A stretch of DNA of 46,523 bases from a bacterium (GCA_004562765.1 SFRL01000023.1:1-46523); one strand, 5' to 3'. Shown: positions 5,986 to 14,651, counted from the first letter of the stretch. The notes: generated from the letters alone by a model not told the origin. Numbers and translations are program-made.

Positions 5986-7908
5986 CTAAGAAGCCGAATT
6001 TCCGGTATAAAGCTGATAATATTTCCCTTTCTCCGCCATGAGCTGATCATGGTTTCCGCGCTCAATGACACGCCCCTGCTCCAGAACGATGATGCAGTCA
6101 CTGTTGCGGACCGTGGAAAGCCGGTGGGCGATGACAAACGTCGTCCTGCCCTTCATCAGGCGGTCCATGCCCTCCTGTACGATACGCTCCGTGCGGGTAT
6201 CGATAGAGCTGGTCGCTTCATCTAAGATGAGTACCGGCGGATCGGCGACTGCCGCTCTGGCGATCGCCAGCAGCTGGCGCTGCCCCTGACTGAGTGAAGC
6301 ACCGTCTCCGGTCAGCTTGGTCTGATAGCCCTCCGGCAGATGGCGGATGAAGCTGTCGGCATTTGCGAGCTTTGCAGCCGCGATGACTTCCTCATCGGTG
6401 GCGTCCAGCTTGCCATAGCGAATATTTTCCATGACCGTTCCGGTAAACAGATGTGTATCCTGCAGAACAATGCCCAGTGAATGGCGCAGATCATCCTTTT
6501 TGATCTTGTTGATATTGATACCGTCGTAACGGATCTTTCCATCCTGAATATCATAAAAACGGTTGATCAGATTCGTGATCGTCGTCTTGCCCGCTCCGGT
6601 GGAACCGACAAACGCAATCTTCTGCCCCGGTGTCGCGTACAGATCCACATTGTGCAGAACCAGCTTATCCGGATCATAACCGAAATCCACATCGTCAAAC
6701 ACCACATCTCCGGTCAGTTCCACATAATCAATGCTTCCGTCTGCCTGATGCACGTGCTTCCACGCCCACAGACCGCTTCTCTTGTCACTCTCCACCAGTC
6801 TGCCGTTTTCCTTTTTCGCATTGACCAGCGTCACATAGCCCTCATCTGTCTCCGGCTTCTCATCCAGCAGACTGAAAATACGATCTGCTCCTGCCAGCGC
6901 CATGATCACCGCGTTGAGCTGCTGGCTCACCTGATTGATCGGCATGTAAAAGCTCTTATTGAAGGTCAGAAAACTTGCCAGCGAGCCAAGTGTAAATCCA
7001 AAGCTTCCGTTCAGTGCCAGCACGCCGCCCACGATCGCACAGAGCACATAGCTCACATTTCCAAGCTGTGCGTTGATCGGTCCAAGCACGTTCGCAAACT
7101 GGTTGGCATTGTAGGCACTGTCATAAAGCTGATCATTCAACTTCTGAAACTCCTCCAATGCCTGCGACTCATGGCAGAATACCTTGACAACTTTCTGTCC
7201 CTCCATCATTTCCTCAATATAGCCGTTTACCATTCCGAGATCGCGCTGCTGCTGCACAAAGTAACGGCCACTTGCTCCGGTTGCCTTTTTGGTGGAAAAG
7301 AGCACAACTGCCACCATCACCAGCGTGACGATGGTCAGCGGAATGCTGAGCATAACCATACTGATAAATACACTCACGATCGTGATCGCACTGTTCAGAA
7401 ACTGCGGCATACTCTGAGAGATCATCTGACGCAGCGTGTCGATATCATTCGTGTACATACTCATGATATCCCCATGCGGATGCTGATCAAAATATTTAAT
7501 TGGCAGCGTCTCCATGTGAACAAACATCTCGTTTCGCATGTGCATCAGCGTGCCCTGTGTCACATAGACCATGATGCGGTTCTGGGCAAAGATCGCCACA
7601 ACACCGAGCAGATAAAATCCGCCCACTCGCATGATCGCATGCAAAAGTCCGGTGAAATCCGGCTGATCCGCCAGAAGGAGCGGTCTGACATACACGTCGA
7701 TCAGATCTTTCATAAACCAGGTTCCCTGCACATTGCAGAGCACGCTGGCAAAAATGGCAATGACCACAACGACCATGTGCACCGGATAATACTTCATCAG
7801 ATAGCGCATGATCCGAAGGAAGGTCTGCATGGGATGCTCCAGCTTCGGACGCGGTCCTCTGGGACCTCTGCCGTTCCCTTTAAACTCTCTAACTTTTTCC
7901 TCAGCCAT
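5986..7908 (-). CDS. ABC exporter half-transporter, catalytic-site subunit (TM288 type)
   Basis: A 640-aa fused membrane plus ATPase protein of the type IV exporter family. After a basic Gly/Arg/Pro-rich start (KGNGRGPRGPRPK) come six membrane helices, then the nucleotide-binding domain: Walker A GSTGAGKTT, Walker B VLILDEATSSID with the catalytic Glu, and switch His in IAHRLSTV. The signature is LSQGQ instead of LSGGQ. An insertion between the two domains (residues about 355-385) is rich in charged residues. The partner encoded just upstream has a canonical signature but a degenerate Walker B, so the two form a heterodimer with one active ATP site, as in TM287/288. The start codon overlaps the partner's stop (TGATG). 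Likely multidrug or peptide export. Confidence 0.9.
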   Translation of the reverse strand: MAEEKVREFKGNGRGPRGPRPKLEHPMQTFLRIMRYLMKYYPVHMVVVVIAIFASVLCNVQGTWFMKDLIDVYVRPLLLADQPDFTGLLHAIMRVGGFYLLGVVAIFAQNRIMVYVTQGTLMHMRNEMFVHMETLPIKYFDQHPHGDIMSMYTNDIDTLRQMISQSMPQFLNSAITIVSVFISMVMLSIPLTIVTLVMVAVVLFSTKKATGASGRYFVQQQRDLGMVNGYIEEMMEGQKVVKVFCHESQALEEFQKLNDQLYDSAYNANQFANVLGPINAQLGNVSYVLCAIVGGVLALNGSFGFTLGSLASFLTFNKSFYMPINQVSQQLNAVIMALAGADRIFSLLDEKPETDEGYVTLVNAKKENGRLVESDKRSGLWAWKHVHQADGSIDYVELTGDVVFDDVDFGYDPDKLVLHNVDLYATPGQKIAFVGSTGAGKTTITNLINRFYDIQDGKIRYDGININKIKKDDLRHSLGIVLQDTHLFTGTVMENIRYGKLDATDEEVIAAAKLANADSFIRHLPEGYQTKLTGDGASLSQGQRQLLAIARAAVADPPVLILDEATSSIDTRTERIVQEGMDRLMKGRTTFVIAHRLSTVRNSDCIIVLEQGRVIERGNHDQLMAEKGKYYQLYTGNSAS

Positions 7909-9659
7909 CAGTTCTCACCCGCTTTCTCATCAAAATCACCGCCGCCCTTCGTCTGCGACTCAAAAATGTCCCGATAGATCTCATTTGTCTGAAGCAATTG
8001 CTCGTGCCTATCAAAGCCCTGAATCTCACCGTCCTCCATGACGATAATGCGGTCCGCATCCTGAACAGATGAGATTCGCTGTGCGATAATAAGCTTTGTC
8101 GTTCCGGGAATCTCCTTTGCAAATGCACGGCGTATCTTTGCATCCGTCGCAGTATCCACGGCGCTGGTGCTGTCATCTAAAACGAGGATCTTGGGTTTTT
8201 TCAACAATGCTCTGGCAATACACAGGCGCTGTTTCTGACCACCGGACAGATTACTGCCGCCCTGTTCCAAAAAGGTGTTGTATTTTTCGGGAAAACGCTC
8301 AATAAATTCATCCGCACAGGCAAGGCGGCATGCCTCTTTGCACTGCTCCTCCGTAGCGTTTTCATCACCCCAGCGCAGATTTTCCAGAATCGTACCGGAA
8401 AACAACACGTTTTTCTGCAATACCACAGCCACCTCATTGCGAAGCGTATCCAGATCATAGGTGCGCACATCCTTGCCACCAACGGACACCGTACCCGCCG
8501 TGACATCGTACAGCCGGCTGATCAGATTTACCAGACTGGACTTGGAGCTTCCGGTGCCGCCGATGATCCCGATCGTTTCACCGGAGCGGATATTCAGGTT
8601 CACATCCTTTAGGATCGGATTTTCCGTATCACCATGATAATCAAAAGAAACATGGTCGAAACAAATGCTTCCGTCCGCCACATTGTAATCCGGATTTTCC
8701 GGGTTTGAGAGCGTACTCTTCTCGTTGATGACCTCCGATACACGCCGTCCACTGGCGGCTGCCATTGTGATCATAACAAACACCATGGAAAGCATCATAA
8801 GATGCATCAAAATGTTCATACTGTAAGCCAGCATACTCATCAGTTCACCAGTGGTAAGTCCATTCACAACAACCATCCGCGCGCCCATCCATGAAATGAG
8901 CAGGATACAGCTGTACACCGTAAACTGCATCATCGGTGCATTCAGGGAGATCAGCTTTTCCGCCTTGACAAACATGCCGTAAACATTGTGGCTGGCGCTT
9001 GTAAAGCACTTCTTTTCGTAGTCCTCCCGCACAAACGCCTTTACCACACGGATTCCCGTCACATTTTCCTGCACGCTGGCGTTGAGGTCATCATATTTTT
9101 CAAATACCTGTGAAAAATATTTGTGAGTTTTCAGCATAAGCAGTGTCAGGCACGTTCCGAGCAGGATCACCGCCACCAGATAAACATTGGCAAGTCTCGG
9201 ACAGATCACATAACTCATCGCCATGGCGCAGATCATACTGATCGGCGCACGCGTACACATACGCAGGATCATCTGATACGCGTTCTGCAGATTTGTGACA
9301 TCCGTTGTCAGCCTGGTCACAAGTCCGGCAGTTGAATACTTGTCAATGTTTGCGAAAGAAAATGTCTGGATGTTTGCAAACATCGCCTCCCTGAGGTTTC
9401 TGGCAAACCCGGCGGATGCCTTCGCGCCAAAGTGAGCGCCTCCGAGACCACCGATCAGACCGATCACAGCGATCACGAGCATCAGACCTCCTACCATATA
9501 AATGTGGTGCATGTCACCTTTATCCACACCGTCGTCAATGATGGATGCCATCAGAAACGGAATGATCGTCTCCATCAGCACTTCCAGGATCATGCAGAGC
9601 GGCGTTGCAATAGAAGCCGCCTTAAACTCTTTGATTTGTGCTCCTAATGTTTTTAACAT
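7908..9659 (-). CDS. ABC exporter half-transporter, degenerate-site subunit (TM287 type)
   Basis: A 583-aa fused membrane and ATPase protein. Six helices are followed by Walker A GGTGSSKSS, signature LSGGQKQR, Walker B ILVLDDSTSAVD and switch IIAQRISSV. The catalytic Glu is replaced by Asp and the switch His by Gln. Both changes are in the composite site that uses the partner's LSQGQ signature, which marks this as the non-hydrolysing site of a heterodimeric exporter. It is third in the marR - SAM-binding-like - ABC - ABC operon: six bases after the preceding gene, with one base shared with the next. Regulation by the MarR protein is the simplest reading. Confidence 0.9.
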   Translation of the reverse strand: MLKTLGAQIKEFKAASIATPLCMILEVLMETIIPFLMASIIDDGVDKGDMHHIYMVGGLMLVIAVIGLIGGLGGAHFGAKASAGFARNLREAMFANIQTFSFANIDKYSTAGLVTRLTTDVTNLQNAYQMILRMCTRAPISMICAMAMSYVICPRLANVYLVAVILLGTCLTLLMLKTHKYFSQVFEKYDDLNASVQENVTGIRVVKAFVREDYEKKCFTSASHNVYGMFVKAEKLISLNAPMMQFTVYSCILLISWMGARMVVVNGLTTGELMSMLAYSMNILMHLMMLSMVFVMITMAAASGRRVSEVINEKSTLSNPENPDYNVADGSICFDHVSFDYHGDTENPILKDVNLNIRSGETIGIIGGTGSSKSSLVNLISRLYDVTAGTVSVGGKDVRTYDLDTLRNEVAVVLQKNVLFSGTILENLRWGDENATEEQCKEACRLACADEFIERFPEKYNTFLEQGGSNLSGGQKQRLCIARALLKKPKILVLDDSTSAVDTATDAKIRRAFAKEIPGTTKLIIAQRISSVQDADRIIVMEDGEIQGFDRHEQLLQTNEIYRDIFESQTKGGGDFDEKAGEN

Positions 9660-9664
9660 CGTAG

Positions 9665-10528
9665 TTACCCTTTCCTTTGTTTATTCTGAGGATCAGTGTC
9701 GATCACCAATCCCTCCATCTCATAGATCATGTTCTGGCGAAGATCATAGCCCCAGGCAAAGTTCCTGCTGTCAGAAAGACGAAGATGCGTTCCATCCGCA
9801 CGTTTTTTCAGATCCTCCAGTGCCTGCCATGCACCTTCCACGCCACCGGGCACACCGACACGTGCTTTCTCTGCGGACACAAACAGCTTTTGTCCCGCTG
9901 CAGCCAGCAATTTATCATTCATATCTCTCATGATCCGCCCGTTTTCCTGCGAGGCACGCTGAAAGATCATATCCTCCCGCTGCCCGAGTGCCTGCATGTA
10001 CGCCTGCCAGATCCATGGCAGCATATGATTCACCTGACTGTGAACCCCGCTGACCGCCACATAGTCTGCCTGCGGCAAAACCAACTTTTCCCGATTCTTT
10101 TTTGCATCTGCATACATTTGTTCCACAAACGAAAGTGCCGTCTGCGCCAGTTCCGTCACATCCGTCAGCTTGCCGCGATGGTTGACCTCCGCCTGGATCT
10201 CCCGGCAAAACTCCTGATAAGCATACGGTGTGATACCGAGAAAATCTCCTGTAAACACTTCCACCTTATCCCGGTGTGCTGCCGGAATGCGCTTACATGC
10301 CTCCTGCATGGATGCTTCATCCAGATCAAACAACAGGATCTTTCCGAAAAATTTTGAAAAATGCTCCAGATCATAATCGTTGCACGCACCTGCACCCACG
10401 ATCAGGATACTACTGTCCCACTTGCAGTAGCGGATGATCCACTCGCTCCACGCCTTTCGATAATCTGCCCAGTCATCCCAGGCACGCGGCATCACATGCC
10501 GCTTTTCCAATGCATCATATACTGTCAT
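9665..10528 (-). CDS. methyltransferase-like (SAM-binding fold) protein of the exporter operon
   Basis: A 287-aa soluble protein. Residues about 40-75 read SSILIVGAGACNDYDLEHF...KILLFDLDEASMQEACKRI, which matches motif I (VGxGxxND) and the acidic motif II of Rossmann-type SAM methyltransferases. The rest is less typical: a long helical insert, then YVAVSGVHSQVNHMLPWIWQAY and a C-terminal NFAWGYDLRQN. I do not recognise a named family. The start overlaps the marR stop by 14 bases, and an ABC exporter follows after five bases. It may modify the substrate of the exporter or sense it. Catalytic activity is not certain. Confidence 0.6.
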   Translation of the reverse strand: MTVYDALEKRHVMPRAWDDWADYRKAWSEWIIRYCKWDSSILIVGAGACNDYDLEHFSKFFGKILLFDLDEASMQEACKRIPAAHRDKVEVFTGDFLGITPYAYQEFCREIQAEVNHRGKLTDVTELAQTALSFVEQMYADAKKNREKLVLPQADYVAVSGVHSQVNHMLPWIWQAYMQALGQREDMIFQRASQENGRIMRDMNDKLLAAAGQKLFVSAEKARVGVPGGVEGAWQALEDLKKRADGTHLRLSDSRNFAWGYDLRQNMIYEMEGLVIDTDPQNKQRKG

Positions 10529-11006
10529 TTTTACACATCCAATCTGGTCTGCGAACCGGTTTCGGTTCTCCGCTGATATTTTGGATCATCTGATCCAGCA
10601 CCCGTGAAAAAATTTCTAGGTCCTTCTCATTGATCCCCTTTTTCATGAGTCGTTCATGCTCCTCGATCTCATCCATGATCTGTTGATGGATCTCTATCGC
10701 TTTTTCCGTTCTGGAAATACATTTGTAACGACTGTCATGCTCCGAGATGCTTCGCCGGATCAGTCCATGCGCCTCCATCTCATTAAGCTGCTGAGTCAGC
10801 GCTGATTTTTTAATATGAAGATCCGTCTCAATATTTTTTTGCAAAACCTCCTGCCCCTCATGCTCATTCAGATAGCGCAGGATCCAGCCGTCCGTCATGG
10901 ACATGCCGTAGGTCTCTTCCCTTTCACGATTCTTCTCATCGACCAACCGCTTCATGCACCGGTTAAAATAGCGCATCCGATAACCGATATGATCTGTTTT
11001 ATCCAT
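10515..11006 (-). CDS. MarR family transcriptional regulator
   Basis: A 163-aa winged-helix regulator. The DNA-binding part is VLQKNIETDLHIKKSALTQQLNEMEAHGLIRRSISEHDSRYKCISRTEKA, with the wing DSRYK, and long N- and C-terminal helices for dimerisation. The ribosome binding site GAAGGAGG lies seven bases before ATG 11006. It leads the operon for the SAM-like protein and the ABC exporter. Three TTAAACT repeats, 16 bases apart, lie between its promoter and start codon and are its likely binding sites. Confidence 0.9.
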   Translation of the reverse strand: MDKTDHIGYRMRYFNRCMKRLVDEKNREREETYGMSMTDGWILRYLNEHEGQEVLQKNIETDLHIKKSALTQQLNEMEAHGLIRRSISEHDSRYKCISRTEKAIEIHQQIMDEIEEHERLMKKGINEKDLEIFSRVLDQMIQNISGEPKPVRRPDWMCKNDSI

Positions 11007-11035
11007 TCGATCGCCTCCTTCTATTCGTTTTCTTT

Positions 11036-11074
11036 TTAAACTGTTTAGTATTTAAACTATTTTATTCTTAAACT
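11036..11074. repeat. three TTAAACT direct repeats with 16-bp period (candidate MarR operator)
   Basis: TTAAACT occurs at 11036-11042, 11052-11058 and 11068-11074, exactly 16 bases apart, directly downstream of the -10 box of the marR promoter. GTTTA/TAAAC arms between the first two copies make part of it palindromic. The regular phasing suggests binding of more than one repressor dimer. Confidence 0.65.
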
Positions 11075-11102
11075 ATTGTAACATGATATATTGTTTTGTC
11101 AA
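11075..11102 (-). promoter_or_regulatory. promoter of the marR / exporter operon
   Basis: On the minus strand TTGACA (11097-11102) and TACAAT (11075-11080) are 16 bases apart. It is directly followed by the TTAAACT repeats. A GGAAC-GTTCC inverted repeat (11105-11120) lies just upstream, between this promoter and that of truA. Confidence 0.7.
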
Positions 11103-11122
11103 CAGGAACTTTTTCGTTCCGA

Positions 11123-11151
11123 TAGACTTTTTTTGTAAACTCTGCTAGAAT
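11123..11151 (+). promoter_or_regulatory. promoter of truA
   Basis: TAGACT (11123-11128), a 17-base spacer and TAGAAT (11146-11151). The expected start of transcription is at about 11158-11159, which is the truA start codon itself, so the message would be leaderless or nearly so. Confidence 0.5.
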
Positions 11152-11158
11152 CTATCGT

Positions 11159-11914
11159 ATGAAAACCGGAAACATAAAGAATTACAAATTGACAATTGCA
11201 TATGACGGAACCAGATATTTCGGCTGGGAGCACCAGCCGGGGAAAGATACGATACAGGGCAAAATTGAGACAGTCCTGCAGCGCATGTGTGAGATGGACG
11301 AGATCCCGGAGGTCATCGGCGCCGGGCGCACCGATGCAGGGGTCCACGCCAAAGCGATGGTCGCAAACGTGTTTTTGGACACAAAGCTCTCTGAGACAGA
11401 GATCAAAGCTTATCTGAACCGCTACCTTCCGGACGATATCGGCATCGTTGATGTCCGCGAAGCTTCGGAGCGCTTTCACGCCCGCTACAAAGCAGTCGGA
11501 AAGACCTACTCTTACACCTGTTACGTCGGTGAGGGCAAACCGGTCTTTAACCGTCGTTACGTGACCAGACTGGACTTTGAGCCGGATATGGACGCGATGA
11601 TCCGCGCTGCCGGGTATCTGCAGGGCGAACACGATTTCAAGAGCTTTTGCGGCAATCCGAAGATGAAAAAATCAACGGTCCGCCTTGTGGACTCGATCAC
11701 TATTAAACGAAGCAAAAACCAGATCTATTTTACATTCCACGGCACCGGATTTTTACAGCATATGGTTCGTATCCTCGTTGGCACACTTCTGGAAGTCGGT
11801 GCCGGAAGATTTCAGCCCGAGGATATGATCACCATCTTAGAAGCGAAAGACCGGCGACTGGCAGGGCCTACCGCTCCCGCGAGTGGATTGTGCCTGGAGA
11901 AAGTCGACTACTAA
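11159..11914 (+). CDS. truA: tRNA pseudouridine(38-40) synthase TruA
   Basis: A 251-aa enzyme that converts U38-U40 of the tRNA anticodon arm to pseudouridine. The opening NYKLTIAYDGTRYFGWEHQPGKDTIQGKIE, the catalytic-Asp segment GAGRTDAGVHAKAMVANV and the C-terminal FHGTGFLQHMVRILVGTLLEVG are those of TruA. Length is normal. ATG 11159 has no Shine-Dalgarno sequence, and the -10 box ends seven bases before it. No other in-frame start upstream of the conserved region fits better. nfo follows after 13 bases. Confidence 0.95.
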   Translation: MKTGNIKNYKLTIAYDGTRYFGWEHQPGKDTIQGKIETVLQRMCEMDEIPEVIGAGRTDAGVHAKAMVANVFLDTKLSETEIKAYLNRYLPDDIGIVDVREASERFHARYKAVGKTYSYTCYVGEGKPVFNRRYVTRLDFEPDMDAMIRAAGYLQGEHDFKSFCGNPKMKKSTVRLVDSITIKRSKNQIYFTFHGTGFLQHMVRILVGTLLEVGAGRFQPEDMITILEAKDRRLAGPTAPASGLCLEKVDY

Positions 11915-11927
11915 GGAGGATCATAAA

Positions 11928-12800
11928 ATGTCAGACATCAAGATAGGCTCTCATGTAGGCATGTCCGGCAAGGATATGTTTCTAAATTCTGTGAAGGAGG
12001 CACTCTCCTACGGTGCAAACACCTTCATGGTGTACACCGGGGCGCCGCAAAATACGCGCAGAAAAGATATTTCGGAGCTCAATATCCCGGCCGCGTGGGA
12101 TCTCATGCGCGCCAACGGTATTGGAGATTTTGTCGTGCACGCACCTTACATCATCAATCTCGCCAACACGGTCAAGCCTGAAACTTATGAGCTGGCTGTG
12201 ACATTTCTTCGCACCGAACTGGAGCGTACGATCGCGATGGGCAGCCATGTGCTGATCCTGCATCCCGGTTCCCATGTGGATGCCGGAGTCGAGGCCGGAA
12301 CCGCCCAGATCATCAAAGGACTAAACGAAGTCCTGACCCCGGATCTGGACTGTGTGATCGCACTGGAGACCATGGCTGGAAAAGGTTCCGAGATCGGCCG
12401 CAGCTTTGAGGAGCTGGCTGCCATCTACGACGGCGTGAAGTACAACGACAAACTGCGTGTCTGCTTTGACACCTGTCACACCCACGATGCAGGCTACGAT
12501 GTTGTGAACGATTTTGACGGTGTGATCGCAGAGTTCGACCGGATCATCGGAAAAGACCAGATCGCCGTCTTCCACATCAATGATTCCAAAAATGTGCGCG
12601 GCGCACACAAGGATCGCCACGAAAACTTAGGCAAAGGAGAGTTGGGCTTCGAAGCGCTGAAACGCGTCGTCTGGCACCCGGATTTCCTTGACATTCCCAA
12701 GATCCTTGAGACTCCGTGGATCAAGAATCCGGATGATCCCAAGGACACCCGGGCACCGTATAAAGAAGAGATAGAAATGTTAAGAAAGGCTGGTCAGTGA
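11928..12800 (+). CDS. nfo: deoxyribonuclease IV (endonuclease IV, AP endonuclease)
   Basis: A 290-aa TIM-barrel zinc enzyme that cuts DNA 5' to abasic sites in base-excision repair. The metal-binding signatures are present: DFVVHAPYIINLANT, LILHPGSH, DTCHTHDAGYD, FHINDSK and DRHENLGKGELG. AAGGAGG lies eight bases before ATG 11928; the longer frame from 11883 overlaps truA and lacks a site. It is read with truA. Its stop codon lies in the centre of a terminator-like palindrome. Confidence 0.95.
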   Translation: MSDIKIGSHVGMSGKDMFLNSVKEALSYGANTFMVYTGAPQNTRRKDISELNIPAAWDLMRANGIGDFVVHAPYIINLANTVKPETYELAVTFLRTELERTIAMGSHVLILHPGSHVDAGVEAGTAQIIKGLNEVLTPDLDCVIALETMAGKGSEIGRSFEELAAIYDGVKYNDKLRVCFDTCHTHDAGYDVVNDFDGVIAEFDRIIGKDQIAVFHINDSKNVRGAHKDRHENLGKGELGFEALKRVVWHPDFLDIPKILETPWIKNPDDPKDTRAPYKEEIEMLRKAGQ

Positions 12801-12808
12801 CCAGCCTT
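12786..12808 (+). terminator. palindrome over the nfo stop codon, probable terminator
   Basis: AAGGCTGGTCA (12786-12796) and its exact complement (12798-12808) flank one base, so the hairpin has almost no loop as written and would open to a loop of a few bases. The downstream T-run is weak (CGTGTCTTTATTT). The stop codon 12798-12800 is inside the second arm. Confidence 0.5.
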
Positions 12809-12837
12809 CGTGTCTTTATTTGAATTTTTCATCCGAT

Positions 12838-13785
12838 CTACTTTCTCTCAAACGTCAGGATCACATCGCGATATTCATCTCTGTTTTTCATAACAGTTGT
12901 TACGATAACTCCCGGCTCTACCTCAATCGTCTCAGAGGTTCCGTCTGTAAAATGCAAGGTACATGTGATCATCACATCCCCAAACAGCTCGTCAAATACC
13001 TTTTCTACATCTTCATCCGACTTATTCTCGCGCCAGAGCAGGTCAAGATCTGAAAATTTTATATCGTCTCGCACCATGTTGATCCACGTTGCATCCGATT
13101 CCTGTCGTTCATAGTCCAGCGTATATTCTGTATAATAATTGATAGTTGTAGGAATGGCTTCGTCCTTTGCTTCATCATAGCCACCACCGATCTGTCCGCC
13201 GTCGACCGGCTCTGCTGCCTCTTTACCGCTTACAATGATGCTTGTTCCCTCCAGTTCTACAACCTGAAACGCCCCACGGTTGATGCTGTAGCTGACGCTG
13301 TCAATATTTTCACCCTCACACTTAAAAGGCAGATTGATGCAATACGCCCATGTACCATCTTCATTTCCACCCAGCACCCATGAATCTGCAGCCTCGGTCG
13401 CAATAGCAACCGGTTTCCCTTTAGTCATCTCAATTCGCTCCCCGGTCTCTGCAGCCTTTGCCGTAAGCATAAACGGTTTTGGAATCGTCTCACTATGTTT
13501 TTCTCCGTCCTGTGCGGCAATTTCCGACGGTTCCACCGGCTGTCCCGCATGCCAGCTTCCGGCTGTTACTACAAGTGCCGCGCAGGCTGTCACCGCCGCG
13601 CATATTCTCCTGATCATTTTTCCTCTCTTCGCTTTTTTCTGAGAATCCTGATTGTTAGAAATATTCTGTTCCATATTTGCCACCCTTTCATTTTTGATCT
13701 GCGAAAAGGCAAGATCTGCTTTCTTCTGAACAGTTTCCGGGATCTCTATTTCGCCGTTAAGCATTATTCGCTCTTTTTTTCCCAT
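12838..13785 (-). CDS. membrane-anchored anti-sigma-like protein (DUF4179-like layout)
   Basis: A 315-aa protein. About 65 cytoplasmic residues (EIPETVQKKADLAFSQIKNER) precede one membrane helix (RRICAAVTACAALVVTAG) and a large extracellular domain with no recognised fold, ending ITCTLHFTDGTSETIEVEPGVIVTTVM. This layout is that of the membrane-bound partners of ECF sigma factors in Clostridia. The start ATG 13785 follows the sigma-factor stop by one base, with GAAGGGAG upstream, so the pair is translated together. It would hold the sigma factor until an outside signal is sensed. Family membership is inferred from layout more than from sequence. Confidence 0.65.
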   Translation of the reverse strand: MGKKERIMLNGEIEIPETVQKKADLAFSQIKNERVANMEQNISNNQDSQKKAKRGKMIRRICAAVTACAALVVTAGSWHAGQPVEPSEIAAQDGEKHSETIPKPFMLTAKAAETGERIEMTKGKPVAIATEAADSWVLGGNEDGTWAYCINLPFKCEGENIDSVSYSINRGAFQVVELEGTSIIVSGKEAAEPVDGGQIGGGYDEAKDEAIPTTINYYTEYTLDYERQESDATWINMVRDDIKFSDLDLLWRENKSDEDVEKVFDELFGDVMITCTLHFTDGTSETIEVEPGVIVTTVMKNRDEYRDVILTFERK

Positions 13786-13786
13786 G

Positions 13787-14305
13787 TCACATGCTCCCTT
13801 CTTCATTCTGGTAATACTTTGCCAGCTGCTCTCTTCCCCTCGCCAGCTGTGTCCGGATCGTGCTGGGCGGACGACCGAGCATTTTTGATATTTCGCTGAT
13901 TCGATAGCCCTCATTATAAAAGAGGACTACAACGATCCGATATTTCTCGCTGACACCGGACAATGCTTCCTTCCACTCCACATTGTATCGGTCACACGCT
14001 GTCGGTTCCTCCCACTCCTCGAGATTCGTGAGCGGAGCGGACTTCCTCAACATGCTATAACAGTGATTGATCAAAATTCTCGTCATCCATGTCTTAAAAT
14101 ACCTGATCTTCCTTAATCCGGACAGCTTTTCCCAGCAGGTAAGAATCGTCTCCTGAACAGCATCTGCGACATCCTCATCGTTTATCAGGATTGAATACGC
14201 CACCCGATACATATCCTTCATATGTAGCTGCATCAATTCCGTAAAAGCATCCGCATCCTGCCTTTTCGCCTGTCTGACCAGTTCTTCTGTTTTGTGTTTC
14301 TGCAT
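13787..14305 (-). CDS. ECF-type RNA polymerase sigma factor
   Basis: A 173-aa sigma-70-family protein. Region 2 is DAFTELMQLHMKDMYRVAYSILINDEDVADAVQETILTCWEKL and RKIRYFKTWMTRILINHC. Region 4 is EKYRIVVVLFYNEGYRISEISKMLGRPPSTIRTQLARGREQL. The start ATG 14305 has GGAGG ten bases upstream; the frame stays open another 56 codons, but those overlap the promoter. An ECF-like promoter (GGGAC, 17 bases, CGTC) lies about 80 bases upstream, which suggests autoregulation. The downstream gene is the likely anti-sigma factor. Confidence 0.9.
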   Translation of the reverse strand: MQKHKTEELVRQAKRQDADAFTELMQLHMKDMYRVAYSILINDEDVADAVQETILTCWEKLSGLRKIRYFKTWMTRILINHCYSMLRKSAPLTNLEEWEEPTACDRYNVEWKEALSGVSEKYRIVVVLFYNEGYRISEISKMLGRPPSTIRTQLARGREQLAKYYQNEEGSM

Positions 14306-14379
14306 ATGAGCAGTTCCTCCTGTGCGCACAGATATCCGGGACTTCATCAAGGAGTCCCCTGTTTCAGTCCCTACATACA

Positions 14380-14408
14380 TTAGACGCGGGTTTGTGTGAA
14401 AAAGTCCC
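14380..14408 (-). promoter_or_regulatory. ECF-type promoter, probably autoregulated
   Basis: On the minus strand GGGACTTTTT (14399-14408) is followed by CGTCTAA (14380-14386), with 17 bases between GGGAC and CGTC. This is the form of ECF sigma factor promoters in Firmicutes (AAC-type -35, CGTC-type -10). Confidence 0.5.
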
Positions 14409-14519
14409 AAAAAATTTATCATTTCTCCAAGATTTTCAGGCACTCTACCGCCAGTCCATTGTCCAGAAATCAAGCTATTCTTTATACTGTAAACAGGAAA
14501 TCAATTGGATGAGAAACCA

Positions 14520-14651
14520 ATGAATGAGATCAATTTAGAAAAATTCGGAGCCTTTATCAGTGAAAAACGAAAAGCACTCGGCATGACCCAGAAAGAGCTG
14601 GCAGAAAAATTATTTTTATCAGACAAAGCAATTAGCAAATGGGAGCGGTGA
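14520..14651 (+). pseudogene. XRE-family helix-turn-helix regulator, truncated after 43 aa
   Basis: The peptide MNEINLEKFGAFISEKRKALGMTQKELAEKLFLSDKAISKWER is an XRE DNA-binding domain that stops at KWER, just before the usual GxxxPDxxxLxxLA part. The ribosome binding site is weak. Family members of this type are 100-300 residues long, so this is the start of a deleted gene. It is followed by a plus-strand terminator that could have been its own. Confidence 0.6.

Noticed and set aside
6481..7977. 498-aa open frame on the plus strand opposite the ABC exporter gene
   Set aside because: It is antisense to two clear ABC genes, very rich in His, Ile and Arg as expected for a shadow frame, has no domain and no ribosome site.
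8096..8305. Several 60-100 aa frames within the ABC, purL and kinase genes
   Set aside because: They are frames in the wrong strand or phase of well-supported genes.
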